Assembly: GCF_001544275.1 (NCBI RefSeq)
Contig: NZ_BCQE01000001.1
Location: 185,013-249,012 of the forward strand
Origin: Enterococcus gallinarum NBRC 100675
GTDB taxonomy: Bacteria > Bacillota > Bacilli > Lactobacillales > Enterococcaceae
DNA length: 64,000 bases
Reading direction: 5' to 3'
Part shown: piece by piece, positions 18,582 to 26,665 of the stretch
Position numbering within the stretch: the first letter of the stretch is position 1
Layout: each line of letters opens with the position of its first letter
Notes under the pieces: model-generated
What the model was told of the DNA's origin: nothing
The model's database searches: none
The model's input: only the letters and a program-made list of their open reading frames with translations
Made by a program: the position numbers and the translations under genes

Positions 18582-19265
18582 TCAGCTTTTTAATAACGAT
18601 GGCAATTGATCCAACGACTGGATCTCATAGGTTGGGAGAACTGTTGAAGCTACTTTTTTGTTAGGATTCAGCCAGATTGTATCGATCCCTGACAAATGTC
18701 CGCCCAAAATATCTGAAGACAATGAGTCACCAATAATGACTGTTTTTTGTTGCTCAAAATTAGGAATCCGGTCAAAAACATAGGTGAAGAATTCTTTCAT
18801 TGGTTTTTGATAACCTGTATCTTCTGATACAAAGATATCCTGAAAATAAGGCATTAACTTAGCATCTGACAGCCGGCGGTATTGGGTTTTAGAGACACCA
18901 TTAGTTACAACATATAAATCAAACTTGTCAGCCAATTCGGCCAACACTAGCTGACTATTGCCTAATAATTTATGCCCTTGATCCAAGTAAGAACGATAGT
19001 GTTTTTCCATCGCTTCACTGTCGACGATTCGCCCATACTTTTTAAAAAATAAGCCAAATCGTTCATTGACTACTTGGTCTCTAGACAGCTTCCCTTGTTC
19101 AAATTGTTGCCACAATCTGTGATTGACCTCTTGATAAGTCTGTTTCATTTCGAGATCCATCGTCAGACCTTGTTCCGCGAAAAGAGCCATCAGCGCTTCA
19201 TGTTCAGTATCTTGGAAATCAAGAATCGTATCATCGACATCAAATAACAGTGTTTTATAAGTCAT
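18582..19265 (-). CDS. HAD-family phosphatase, YjjG/YfnB-type (noncanonical pyrimidine nucleotidase)
   Basis: 227 residues. HAD motif I LLFDVDDTILDF with nucleophile D9, motif II VVTNGVS, motif III Lys in TGYQKPMKEFF and motif IV IGDSLSSDI. YjjG-like enzymes hydrolyse noncanonical nucleoside monophosphates; neighbours udk and rsuA fit nucleotide/RNA housekeeping but do not fix the substrate. Start ATG at 19265 behind GAGGAG, 13 bases after rsuA. Confidence 0.88.
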   Translation of the reverse strand: MTYKTLLFDVDDTILDFQDTEHEALMALFAEQGLTMDLEMKQTYQEVNHRLWQQFEQGKLSRDQVVNERFGLFFKKYGRIVDSEAMEKHYRSYLDQGHKLLGNSQLVLAELADKFDLYVVTNGVSKTQYRRLSDAKLMPYFQDIFVSEDTGYQKPMKEFFTYVFDRIPNFEQQKTVIIGDSLSSDILGGHLSGIDTIWLNPNKKVASTVLPTYEIQSLDQLPSLLKS

Positions 19266-19278
19266 AGTCTCCTCTTTC

Positions 19279-19992
19279 TCAGCGAAAATAATTCGCTAGG
19301 CTTTCTAATTCAAATTGGGCGAGATCCCGGTATTCTCCGGACAATAGATCCCCTAGTTCCAAAGGACCAATTGCAACTCTTTTTAAGGCAATCACTTTTT
19401 TCCCTCTTGCTAAAAACATCTTCTTCACTTGATGGAACTTCCCTTCAGCAATCTCTAGATGAACAAAGGACCGCCTACCTGAAGTCATCTCTATGGTCAA
19501 TTTGGCAGGCTGACAAACGACACCTCCATGAAAAACGATGCCTTGAGCAAAAGCAGCCACATCTTCCGCTGTTACCGGACCATTGACAACGACATCGTAT
19601 CGTTTCGGCACTTTCTTGTTTGGGTGCAATAACTCATAGCCTAACTGTCCATTCGTCGTCAACAATACCAATCCTTCTGTATCGCGATCCAAACGTCCCA
19701 CTGCATAAAGTGTCGCCTGTCGGTCTTCTGGCTGTAAAAGATCAATGACTGTGGGATGCTGGTGATCTTTATTTGCTGTCACTACCCCCGCTGGCTTATT
19801 GAGTAAATAATACACATCTCTTGTTTGCAGCAGTACCCCAGCAACCTTGATTTCATGCAATCGGCTGTCGACATTTCGAGAAGGGTTCCGTTCGATTTGC
19901 TGATCCACCAAGACTTTCCCTTGTTGAAAAAGACGTTTCATTTCTTTGCGAGAGGTCGCTAACCGCTCTTCTATCAGTTTGTCTAAACGCAT
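19279..19992 (-). CDS. rsuA: 16S rRNA pseudouridine synthase (RsuA family)
   Basis: 237 residues: N-terminal S4 RNA-binding domain (MRLDKLIEERLATSRKEMKR), then the RsuA/RluE catalytic domain with GRLDRDTEGLVLLT, whose Asp is catalytic, and the late KFHQVKKMFLARGKKV. It isomerises a uridine of 16S rRNA (U516 in E. coli). First gene of rsuA-HAD. Start ATG at 19992 behind GGAGAG. Confidence 0.93.
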   Translation of the reverse strand: MRLDKLIEERLATSRKEMKRLFQQGKVLVDQQIERNPSRNVDSRLHEIKVAGVLLQTRDVYYLLNKPAGVVTANKDHQHPTVIDLLQPEDRQATLYAVGRLDRDTEGLVLLTTNGQLGYELLHPNKKVPKRYDVVVNGPVTAEDVAAFAQGIVFHGGVVCQPAKLTIEMTSGRRSFVHLEIAEGKFHQVKKMFLARGKKVIALKRVAIGPLELGDLLSGEYRDLAQFELESLANYFR

Positions 19993-20062
19993 TGTTTTCT
20001 CTCCATCTTGGCTATTATAGCTCAGATTTAATTGCTTGCAAATCCTCGACTCATCATTTCAT

Positions 20063-20274
20063 TTGACTTTCTTCGACTTTCCACGTAAGGTTAAAGAGTA
20101 AAGTAAATAAAGTTTCTCATACACAGCGTTACGACCTGGTGGAGAAAAGTTGAACCAAAACTTTCTGGGGCAGTTGTGTAAACAACTGCCCTTTTGCGTG
20201 TTTTTACTCACGTACCACTTAATGTGCAGAGTTAACAAAATTTGCTTAAAAACATCCCGTTTTTTTCGGGAAAT
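20063..20274 (+). promoter_or_regulatory. Leader of the L25 gene with an internal terminator
   Basis: This 300-base gene-free stretch (19993-20292) holds -35 TTGACT (20063-20068), 17 bases, -10 TAAGGT (20086-20091), then a strong hairpin GGGCAGTTGT / ACAACTGCCC (20168-20191, 4-base loop) followed by TTTT. A possible competing pair AAAGTT/AACTTT lies just before it, and a small TCCCG/CGGGA hairpin with a T7 loop at 20257-20273 is next to the ribosome site. The layout suggests attenuation, or a short RNA ending at 20195. I recognise no named leader family. Confidence 0.5.
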
Positions 20275-20292
20275 TTTAGGAGGAATTGAGTT

Positions 20293-20907
20293 ATGTCAGT
20301 ATCATTAGAAGTTACGAAAAGAGAAGTTCGCCCCCGTTCATTACGGAACAAATTGCGTCACGAAGGAAAAGTACCTGCTATCGTGAATGGTTATCAAGTA
20401 GACAGTACTCCAATTGCAGTCAATGCAGCGGAATTAGAAAGACTGCTACGTGAAAATGGTTTGAATACCGTAATCACTATGAACTTAGAAGGCAAGAAAG
20501 TAAATACACTGATCAAAGAATTTCAATCAGACACGTTCACTCGTGCATTGACCCATGTTGAATTCATCTCAGTCGATATGAATGAAGAAACTGAGGTAGA
20601 AGCTGAATTGACCTTAGTTGGTGATGCAGCAGGCGTGAAAGCCGGCGGCGTATTGACACAAAACTTATACAGTGTCGTTGTATCCGCAACACCAGATAAA
20701 TTACCTGAACGTATTGAAGTTGATGTCACTGGACTTGAAATTGGTGACGCGTTGACTGTAGGCGATTTAGAGAAAAATGATGATTATACGATCGTCACAG
20801 AAGCCGAAGAACAAATCGTTGCTGTTGCTGAAGCACAAGAACTTTCAGAAGATGACGAAAACGGTGAAGCAGCAGAACCAGCTGTTATTGGTGAAGATCA
20901 AGAATAA
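20293..20907 (+). CDS. rplY: Ribosomal protein L25 / general stress protein Ctc
   Basis: 5S-rRNA-binding 50S protein of the long Ctc type: 204 residues with the L25 domain (about 1-90, RSLRNKLRHEGKVPAIVNG) and a C-terminal beta domain (95-185) plus an acidic tail (EDDENGEAAEPAVIGEDQE). Ctc is a stress-induced L25 in Bacillus. Start ATG at 20293 behind AGGAGG. Ends at a strong terminator. Confidence 0.95.
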   Translation: MSVSLEVTKREVRPRSLRNKLRHEGKVPAIVNGYQVDSTPIAVNAAELERLLRENGLNTVITMNLEGKKVNTLIKEFQSDTFTRALTHVEFISVDMNEETEVEAELTLVGDAAGVKAGGVLTQNLYSVVVSATPDKLPERIEVDVTGLEIGDALTVGDLEKNDDYTIVTEAEEQIVAVAEAQELSEDDENGEAAEPAVIGEDQE

Positions 20908-20925
20908 TTTTTGCTAGAAGTAAAG

Positions 20926-20960
20926 AATAAGACCATTCCTTGGGGAGTGGTCTTATTTTA
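20926..20960 (+). terminator. rplY terminator
   Basis: AATAAGACCA (20926-20935) pairs with TGGTCTTATT (20948-20957), TTTT follows. Confidence 0.85.
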
Positions 20961-21020
20961 AACAAGTTGATTCTATCTTTCGATTGCACGACCGACTTTA
21001 TCCTCAAGGAGGGAACAACC

Positions 21021-21338
21021 ATGTTTGAACCATTTGACAGTGGCCGCAGCCGCTATGCTTCTGGCGGTATCGTCCAAACCATGCCGGGAGAATTGATCGA
21101 TAGTTTATGGCTGATCATTGACTTGGATCTGAAAGGCGTTATTCCGTTAGAAAATCTATTAACTTTTCACGTAAAAAATAATGACGGCCGTGTTAGTATT
21201 CATTTTTCACAAGATGATCGCCGTGCTGGGATGTGTATCGATCTGCCGATTGCTTACAATGAGTATTTGCCTCAAACCGTTTATGCCTATGACGATGGTC
21301 AGCGCCAAACCATTTTATTGCCTAGTGAAGCAAGCTGA
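21021..21338 (+). CDS. DUF960 family protein
   Basis: 105-residue protein of the DUF960 family, common in lactic acid bacteria and without a known role. It starts MFEPFDSGRSRYASGGI, and the family pattern continues as LWLIIDLDLKGVIPLENLLTF. The ATG at 21021 is chosen because AAGGAGGG lies just upstream. No signal peptide or membrane segment. Confidence 0.8.
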   Translation: MFEPFDSGRSRYASGGIVQTMPGELIDSLWLIIDLDLKGVIPLENLLTFHVKNNDGRVSIHFSQDDRRAGMCIDLPIAYNEYLPQTVYAYDDGQRQTILLPSEAS

Positions 21339-21406
21339 TCTTCTATGATTTATTTCTCTGCATTACGTACAAAATATCCAGCGAGTGAGGGATAGCTAGA
21401 CACTTT

Positions 21407-21445
21407 CTGCTAGGCTTAAGGTATTCTTAGCCTAGTAGTTTTTTT
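21407..21445 (+). terminator. Terminator after the DUF960 gene
   Basis: CTAGGCTTAAG pairs imperfectly with CTTAGCCTAG (21426-21435), seven T residues follow. Confidence 0.8.
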
Positions 21446-21756
21446 AGTGTTGCCCTACTATTGTTCAGCTATTCAGTTGTTCGGTTGTTCGGTTCTTTTG
21501 AGTCTGCTTTTAAGCGGCCCTGCTTGCAGGATCACCCAATTTCCCCTTCCATCATTTCCTACTATGAATCCAGAATCCCTGTTTTTTTCCTTGCTTTCTT
21601 CATTTTTTTCTCTTTTTAGCTGATTAGCTCCATATCTGTCTCTTTGTAATGAAAATTATTTATTAAACTTTGATGATTATTCTTTTCTAAAAAAACCAAG
21701 AAACTAGTTATCCACTATAATAAATGTAATCTCATCCGAAAGAGGTGATTCACAAC
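21446..21756 (+). other. Intergenic region with an 8-base tandem repeat before the Mga-like gene
   Basis: Four octamers in tandem at 21463-21494: GTTCAGCT, ATTCAGTT, GTTCGGTT, GTTCGGTT. A -10 TATAAT lies at 21716-21721 without a recognisable -35, suiting an activator-dependent promoter. The rest is T-rich with no gene visible. Confidence 0.5.
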
Positions 21757-22763
21757 TTGGAGGATTTTCTCGAGAAAGAAGTGTTGCGCATGTTGCGTCT
21801 GATCCGTAGTCTTTTCAAAGAAAGTCCGCTCCCCCTCCAACAAGCAGCCCTGCAACAAGGGATCTCCGTCAAGACTATTAGACGGATGATCGCCAGCGAG
21901 TTAGGTCTCAAGTTACCAATCAAATTTTTGATTAAAAAAGGCCAACTTGATTATTTACAGACGGAAGCAATGCCGGTTGCTGAGTTACAAAAAAAGTCAT
22001 CGCTTCTCTTGTAAAAAAGAGCAGTAACTATCGTATTCTTAACACCCAGCTGGAAGAACCTTCGTTGACTTATCCATTATTATGCAGAAAATGCCACCTG
22101 AGTCCTTCCAGTGTCAATCGACGTTTCACTGCTCTATCATCCTCTTTGGCAGCGTATCACTTATCTCTGAATCGCAAGCATTTTCCACTTTTACAAGGGA
22201 ACGAAATACAAATCCGTTTTTTCTATTATCAATTGTTGCGCTGGATGTGTCCACACTTGATAAAAAATTCCAGTGAGGCCTTCTTTTGTATCAAAACAAT
22301 CCATGAAAAAAGAAAAGCGGTTTATCCGTTGGAAAATGGGATCGCATTAGCTACAGTTTCTCCAAAAAACTTTGTCCCTGCCTATTATTTGCGCCATGAA
22401 CGCAACTATCTTTTCTTATGGAAACAATTACTTGGACTTGAAGCCTTCTATTTATCTGAAGAAGATACCTACTTGCTGAACCAAATATTTGCTGCAGAAC
22501 TGCTCAAAGAACGTCTGGGAAGTGACTCCTTTCAAATCTGTCTGGTCAAAATCACTCAAATCCACTTGCTCTGTGCTTTATTAGAAGGCAATCTGATCTT
22601 GTTGAAAGCGAGTAGATCACTTTCACCTGATACCCTCACACTCATTCGTCTGTTTCTGGGCCAGCTCCCCCACTACGATCAATTATTAAAAAAGCACCCA
22701 GAATTGCCGCTGCTGTATGAAATGATCTGGCATAACCGCTCTGTTTTGCTAGATTGGAATTAA
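21757..22763 (+). pseudogene. Mga-like transcriptional regulator, reading frame broken at a seven-A tract
   Basis: The first part (TTG start at 21757 behind AAAGAGGTG, to the stop at 22014) encodes an N-terminal helix-turn-helix of the Mga type (LQQAALQQGISVKTIRRMIASELG). The second part, open from 21984 to 22763 in another frame, continues with a second HTH (LLCRKCHLSPSSVNRRFTALSSSL) and a helical domain ending LLYEMIWHNRSVLLDW. A -1 shift at CAAAAAAAG (about 21988-21996) joins them as LQKKVIASLVKK, giving about 334 residues. Mga proteins are near 500, so the protein is also short at the C-terminus. It may be a pseudogene, a base-call error, or recoded, since AAAAAAG is a classic slippery heptamer. 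Confidence 0.65.
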
Positions 22764-22766
22764 AAA

Positions 22767-22921
22767 AGAGCAGTGACAAAAGTATGAAACAAACCACCTA
22801 ACCGAAGCGTAAAGAGATTACTCCTGCGATTCAGGAGGTCTTCGACGCAAGATTGCGAGGAAGGTCAAATCTCTTTATCATTTAGTACGTTTCGTCTGTT
22901 TTTAACTTATGTCACTGCTCT
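22767..22921. repeat. Long interrupted palindrome between the Mga-like gene and metQ
   Basis: Outer arms AGAGCAGTGACA (22767-22778 with 22910-22921, 12 bp perfect), inner arms TAAAGAGATT (22810-22819 with 22868-22877, 10 bp) and two small central hairpins (CTCCTG/CAGGAG near 22822-22838, GCAA/TTGC). It lies between convergent genes and would act as a bidirectional terminator. Its left arm shares AGCNGTGNCANAAGTATGAA with the palindrome at 42671. Confidence 0.7.
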
Positions 22922-22945
22922 GTTTGTACTGCTTAATGAATGAAA

Positions 22946-23797
22946 CTATTTTGCGTCCGCATCAACGATTTTCACAGAACCTTGCCATTGTTTTTCGACA
23001 AAGTCTTTGATTTCGTCAGAGTGAAGCACTTCAACCAATTTTTTGATTTTATCGCTGTTTTCGTCGCCACTGCGAACGGCAATCACATTGACATATGGTG
23101 AATTATCAGCTTCTAATAAAACAGAATCATCTGCTGGATTCAAATCGATCCCAAAAGCAAAGTTTGCATTGATTGCCACTAGGTCTGCTTCATCATTTTG
23201 GTAAGCCGTTGCCAATAGTGAAGGATCAATATCATGCTTGAATTCTAATTTCTTTGGATTTTCAGAAATATCATCAAATGTTGCTGTTTCAGCATCGACA
23301 CCATCTTTCAACTTAATCACACCAGCATCTTGTAAAATCGTTAAGATACGACCCCAATCGGATTCCGAATTTGAAGTAATCACGGTTGCACCTTCAGCTA
23401 ATTCAGAAATGTCAGAGATCCGTTTTGAATACAACCCCATCGGTTCGATATGAACCGCTCCTGCATTAACAAAGTCATAGCCATTATCGGCAATTTGCTT
23501 GTTCAAGTAAGGGATATGTTGGAAATAGTTGGCATCGATATCGCCATTTTCTAAAGCTTTGTTTGGCAAGATGTAATCATCGAAGGTTTTGATTTCTAAA
23601 TCGATTCCTTCTTTTTCCAACAATGGTTTTGCTTGTTCTAAAATTTCTGCATGGGGTGTGACAGATGCTCCCACCACCAATTTTGTGTTTTCTCCACTAG
23701 CTGACGTTGAATCGGCGCTGTTATTTGAACCTGTACCGCAGGCTGCTAAAGCGAATGTTAACAATACTGTTGTTGCAAAACCAAAAATCTTTTTCAT
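22946..23797 (-). CDS. metQ: Methionine ABC transporter substrate-binding lipoprotein
   Basis: 283 residues. Lipoprotein signal MKKIFGFATT then LAAC with lipidated C20. The NlpA/MetQ body shows VVGASVTPHAEILEQAKPLL, DYILPNKALENGDIDANYFQH and AVHIEPMGLYSKR. It captures L-/D-methionine outside the membrane. Start ATG at 23797 behind GGGAGG rather than an upstream in-frame codon. Last gene of metN-metI-metQ. Confidence 0.95.
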   Translation of the reverse strand: MKKIFGFATTVLLTFALAACGTGSNNSADSTSASGENTKLVVGASVTPHAEILEQAKPLLEKEGIDLEIKTFDDYILPNKALENGDIDANYFQHIPYLNKQIADNGYDFVNAGAVHIEPMGLYSKRISDISELAEGATVITSNSESDWGRILTILQDAGVIKLKDGVDAETATFDDISENPKKLEFKHDIDPSLLATAYQNDEADLVAINANFAFGIDLNPADDSVLLEADNSPYVNVIAVRSGDENSDKIKKLVEVLHSDEIKDFVEKQWQGSVKIVDADAK

Positions 23798-23844
23798 TTT
23801 TATTCCTCCCAATTTTCTGTTTGATGTTTTTCTTTTTCAGCCAA

Positions 23845-24531
23845 TCAGCGTTTGTCTGTTGCTTTTGTCAAAAAGTCGCCGATTGCTTGTAAGATAAAGA
23901 CAATAATTAAAATAATCACTGTTGCTACAAGCGTCACAGTGTAATTTCCCCGTTGAAAACCTTCTTGCCAAGCCAATGAACCAAGACCTCCGGCACCGAT
24001 CGCCCCTGCCATGGCTGTGTAACCAATCATTGAAATGGTAGTGACAGTGATGCCCGAAATCAATGCTGGGACACTCTCAGGAATGATAATCTTATAAATA
24101 ATCTCCCAGTAACTTGCCCCCATCGCCTCGGCAGCTTCAATTACACCTGGACTTACTTCTCGAAAGGCAATCTCTACTAACCGTGCATAAAAAGGAGCTG
24201 CTGATAGAACCAATGCTGGAATCGCAGCTTTTGCCCCTAAGAAGGATCCTACCAATAGTGTCGTGAACGGTATAATCAAAACCATCAAGATCATAAACGG
24301 AGTTGAACGAAACACGTTACTGATAATCGAGACTAAGGTATAGGCAAAGCGTGATCCAAATGTTTGCTTGCGACCTAATGAATAAAGAGCCAATCCTAGT
24401 ATTAGTCCAATCACAATGACTAGTACCATAGAGAAGAATGTCATAAATAACGTATCGATCGTCGCTTGTTGCATGTTTGCCCAATCGATTTTTTCAAAAT
24501 CAAAATAGGTTTCTGAAAATGATTTACCCAC
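23845..24531 (-). CDS. metI: Methionine ABC transporter permease
   Basis: 228 residues, five hydrophobic segments, and the ABC permease loop EAAEAMGASYWEIIYKIIIPESVPALISG that contacts MetN. GAIGAGGLGSLAWQEGFQR is the MetI signature near the end. The start overlaps the metN stop by 8 bases. Confidence 0.95.
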   Translation of the reverse strand: MGKSFSETYFDFEKIDWANMQQATIDTLFMTFFSMVLVIVIGLILGLALYSLGRKQTFGSRFAYTLVSIISNVFRSTPFMILMVLIIPFTTLLVGSFLGAKAAIPALVLSAAPFYARLVEIAFREVSPGVIEAAEAMGASYWEIIYKIIIPESVPALISGITVTTISMIGYTAMAGAIGAGGLGSLAWQEGFQRGNYTVTLVATVIILIIVFILQAIGDFLTKATDKR

Positions 24532-25558
24532 GCTCGATCACCTCCACGCCTACTTGTTCTTGCGCAAAAAAGCGCAATGCTTTATCGATTTCTGGTGTTT
24601 CACCGGTCAATAGAACGGTTAATGCGCCAAAAGAGCCTTCATTCGTTTGCTGAATCTTGCCATAAACAACATTGACATCAATCAGATACTTTCGGATCGC
24701 TTGCGAAATGATTGGTTCATTCGCATTGTCTTCCGTAAAGGTCAATGTCACTAAGCGGCCATGGGGATTTTCTCTTAAAAAGGCTTGACGCAATTCCTCG
24801 GGATCTTCTTCTGGCTCCAAATCCTGCTGCACAAAGCGCTTAGTCACAGCTTGTTGCGGATGACGAAACACCGAGTGTACGGAACCTTCTTCAACGATTT
24901 TGCCTAATTCCATTACAGCTACTTTATTGCAGATTTTGCGAATCACGTTCATCTCATGGGTGATCAGCACAATTGTCAAATTCAGTTTTTTGTTGATGGA
25001 CAGCAGTAAATCCAAAACTTCTTCGGTTGTCTGAGGGTCAAGTGCACTGGTTGCTTCGTCGCATAGCAAGATTTCTGGCTCATTTGCTAACGCGCGGGCA
25101 ATTCCTACCCGTTGTTTTTGGCCACCTGACAATTGGGAAGGGTAAGCTTTTTCGCGTCCTTCTAACCCGACAAGTTTTACCAGTTCTTGTGCCCGCTCGC
25201 GGCGTTTGATTTTGGGGATCCCTGCCAATTCTAATGGTAATTCGATATTTTCCAATACTGTTCGTGACCACAAGAGGTTAAAGTGTTGAAAAATCATTCC
25301 AATTTTTTTACGAAAATCCCGTAGTTCTTTGTTCTTCAAGGCTAAAATATTTTGGCCATTGATCACTACATCACCAGCTGAAGGAAGTTCTAATCCGTTC
25401 AATAGACGAACCAATGTACTTTTGCCGGCACCTGAATAACCAACGATGCCATAAATATCGCCTTTTTCCACTTGCAGAGAAACATCATTGACGGCATGGA
25501 CTGCGCCACTTTTACCGTCAAAGGATTTCTTTACGTGGGTCAATTCGATTAATGCCAT
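24524..25558 (-). CDS. metN: Methionine ABC transporter ATP-binding protein
   Basis: 344 residues. Walker A GYSGAGKSTL, signature LSGGQKQRVGIARAL, Walker B LLCDEATSALDP, and a C-terminal NIL/ACT-like domain (about 265-340) that binds methionine to shut the transporter. First gene of the operon, controlled by the T-box leader at 25599-25925. Start ATG at 25558. Confidence 0.96.
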   Translation of the reverse strand: MALIELTHVKKSFDGKSGAVHAVNDVSLQVEKGDIYGIVGYSGAGKSTLVRLLNGLELPSAGDVVINGQNILALKNKELRDFRKKIGMIFQHFNLLWSRTVLENIELPLELAGIPKIKRRERAQELVKLVGLEGREKAYPSQLSGGQKQRVGIARALANEPEILLCDEATSALDPQTTEEVLDLLLSINKKLNLTIVLITHEMNVIRKICNKVAVMELGKIVEEGSVHSVFRHPQQAVTKRFVQQDLEPEEDPEELRQAFLRENPHGRLVTLTFTEDNANEPIISQAIRKYLIDVNVVYGKIQQTNEGSFGALTVLLTGETPEIDKALRFFAQEQVGVEVIERG

Positions 25559-25598
25559 AAATTTCCCATCTTTCTTTATTCATTCACTAGTTAAACAC

Positions 25599-25925
25599 AA
25601 AAAAAGCTTTCATCCTTTGTACATTATACTGTTACAAAGGACGAAAGCACAACTTCCGTGTTACCACCTTGATTTACTGTCGACTCGCATCAACAGCCTC
25701 TTCCAGTACTTGAATTTCTTCGCATACTGTTGCACAGTAACGGGTGCATCCCGTGATAGGCTTGTCCTTAGACTCACCCATCCTGCTCAAAGACCATCTT
25801 CCATCTTCTCTTCGTTGCCCATTTACACCAAACAGGGCTCTCTGTGTACGTCAAGAACATGTACTCTTCTTTTCAAAGCATTCATTTATTGAGCAAATTA
25901 TAGCAACGTCTCAATCTGCTGTCAA
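25599..25925 (-). promoter_or_regulatory. T-box leader of metNIQ with its promoter
   Basis: Consensus promoter TTGACA (25925-25920), 17 bases, TATAAT (25902-25897). The transcript carries a Stem I region with AGAGAGCC and GGTG motifs, then the T-box AAGGTGGTAACACGG (25670-25656), then a terminator GCTTTC-TCCTTTGT / ACAAAGGA-GAAAGC with seven T (25599-25648). Uncharged tRNA should favour read-through into metN. ATG triplets suited to a methionine specifier occur in GAAGATGGAAGATGG; I did not fold Stem I to choose one. Confidence 0.9.
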
Positions 25926-25957
25926 TTCTTTTTGTAAATCAGTGGTTGGATCTTGTT

Positions 25958-26296
25958 TTATAATTCGTCAAATTGACTTGGATCAACATCTTTAAAGCTG
26001 ACTAGCCAAGCATTCATTTCATCGCTGTCGTTTAAGATATCAACGTTTTGATCGATTTTTTCATTTACAGAAGAAATCACACCTGTTAATGGGCTTGGAA
26101 ATTCACTGACAGCTTTTTCTGCTTCCAACTCCACTAGCGTATCTCCTTGTTTCAAGGCTGTACCAACTTTTTTCAAAGAAGCAAAAGACACAGCACCTAA
26201 TTCTTCTTGTGCTTCTTTTGTCAAACCAACACAGTATTCTTTGCCATTGAACAGTACCCACAAATTATCTTTTTTTCTCAAGCATTTCTTTTCCAT
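25958..26296 (-). CDS. gcvH: Glycine cleavage H-like lipoyl protein
   Basis: 112-residue lipoyl-carrier domain. The lipoylation lysine is K61 in ELEAEKAVSEF, and LTGVISSVNEKI follows as in GcvH. No other glycine-cleavage genes are here; in Firmicutes without the full system such H proteins act in lipoate transfer. It overlaps the upstream ArsC-like gene by 19 bases; the same pair exists in Bacillus as yusH-yusI. Confidence 0.85.
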   Translation of the reverse strand: MEKKCLRKKDNLWVLFNGKEYCVGLTKEAQEELGAVSFASLKKVGTALKQGDTLVELEAEKAVSEFPSPLTGVISSVNEKIDQNVDILNDSDEMNAWLVSFKDVDPSQFDEL

Positions 26297-26655
26297 GATT
26301 CTAACAAGACTCCTTCATATTCTTTTTCTTTAAACCCATTGATCAAAAAGCGATCTTCACTAATCAACAACGGGCGTTTGATCAACATGCCGTCTGTGGC
26401 CAACAAAGTTGCGGCTTCTTCATTCGACAACGTTGGTACTTTCTCTTTCAAACCTAATTCACGATATTTCATTCCGCTTGTGTTAAAAAAGCGGCGAGCT
26501 GGCAAGCCGCTAGAGGTGATCCATTGTAACAATTGCGCCTTCGTAGGCACCTCTTTGATCATGTCAATGGCCTCATAGGGAATCCCATTTGCTTCTAGCC
26601 AAGCTTTCGCATTTTTACATGTACTGCATTTCGGATACCAGTAAAATGTGATCAT
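26278..26655 (-). CDS. ArsC/Spx-family thioredoxin-fold protein (YusI-like)
   Basis: 125 residues with redox motif CSTC (C10, C13) in a thioredoxin-like fold, and the family ending MLIKRPLLISEDRFLINGFKEKEY. Unlike Spx there is no RNA-polymerase-binding evidence; arsenate reduction is only a family name. It sits 10 bases after rodA and overlaps gcvH. Confidence 0.88.
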   Translation of the reverse strand: MITFYWYPKCSTCKNAKAWLEANGIPYEAIDMIKEVPTKAQLLQWITSSGLPARRFFNTSGMKYRELGLKEKVPTLSNEEAATLLATDGMLIKRPLLISEDRFLINGFKEKEYEGVLLESWKRNA

Positions 26656-26665
26656 AGCTATCTCC

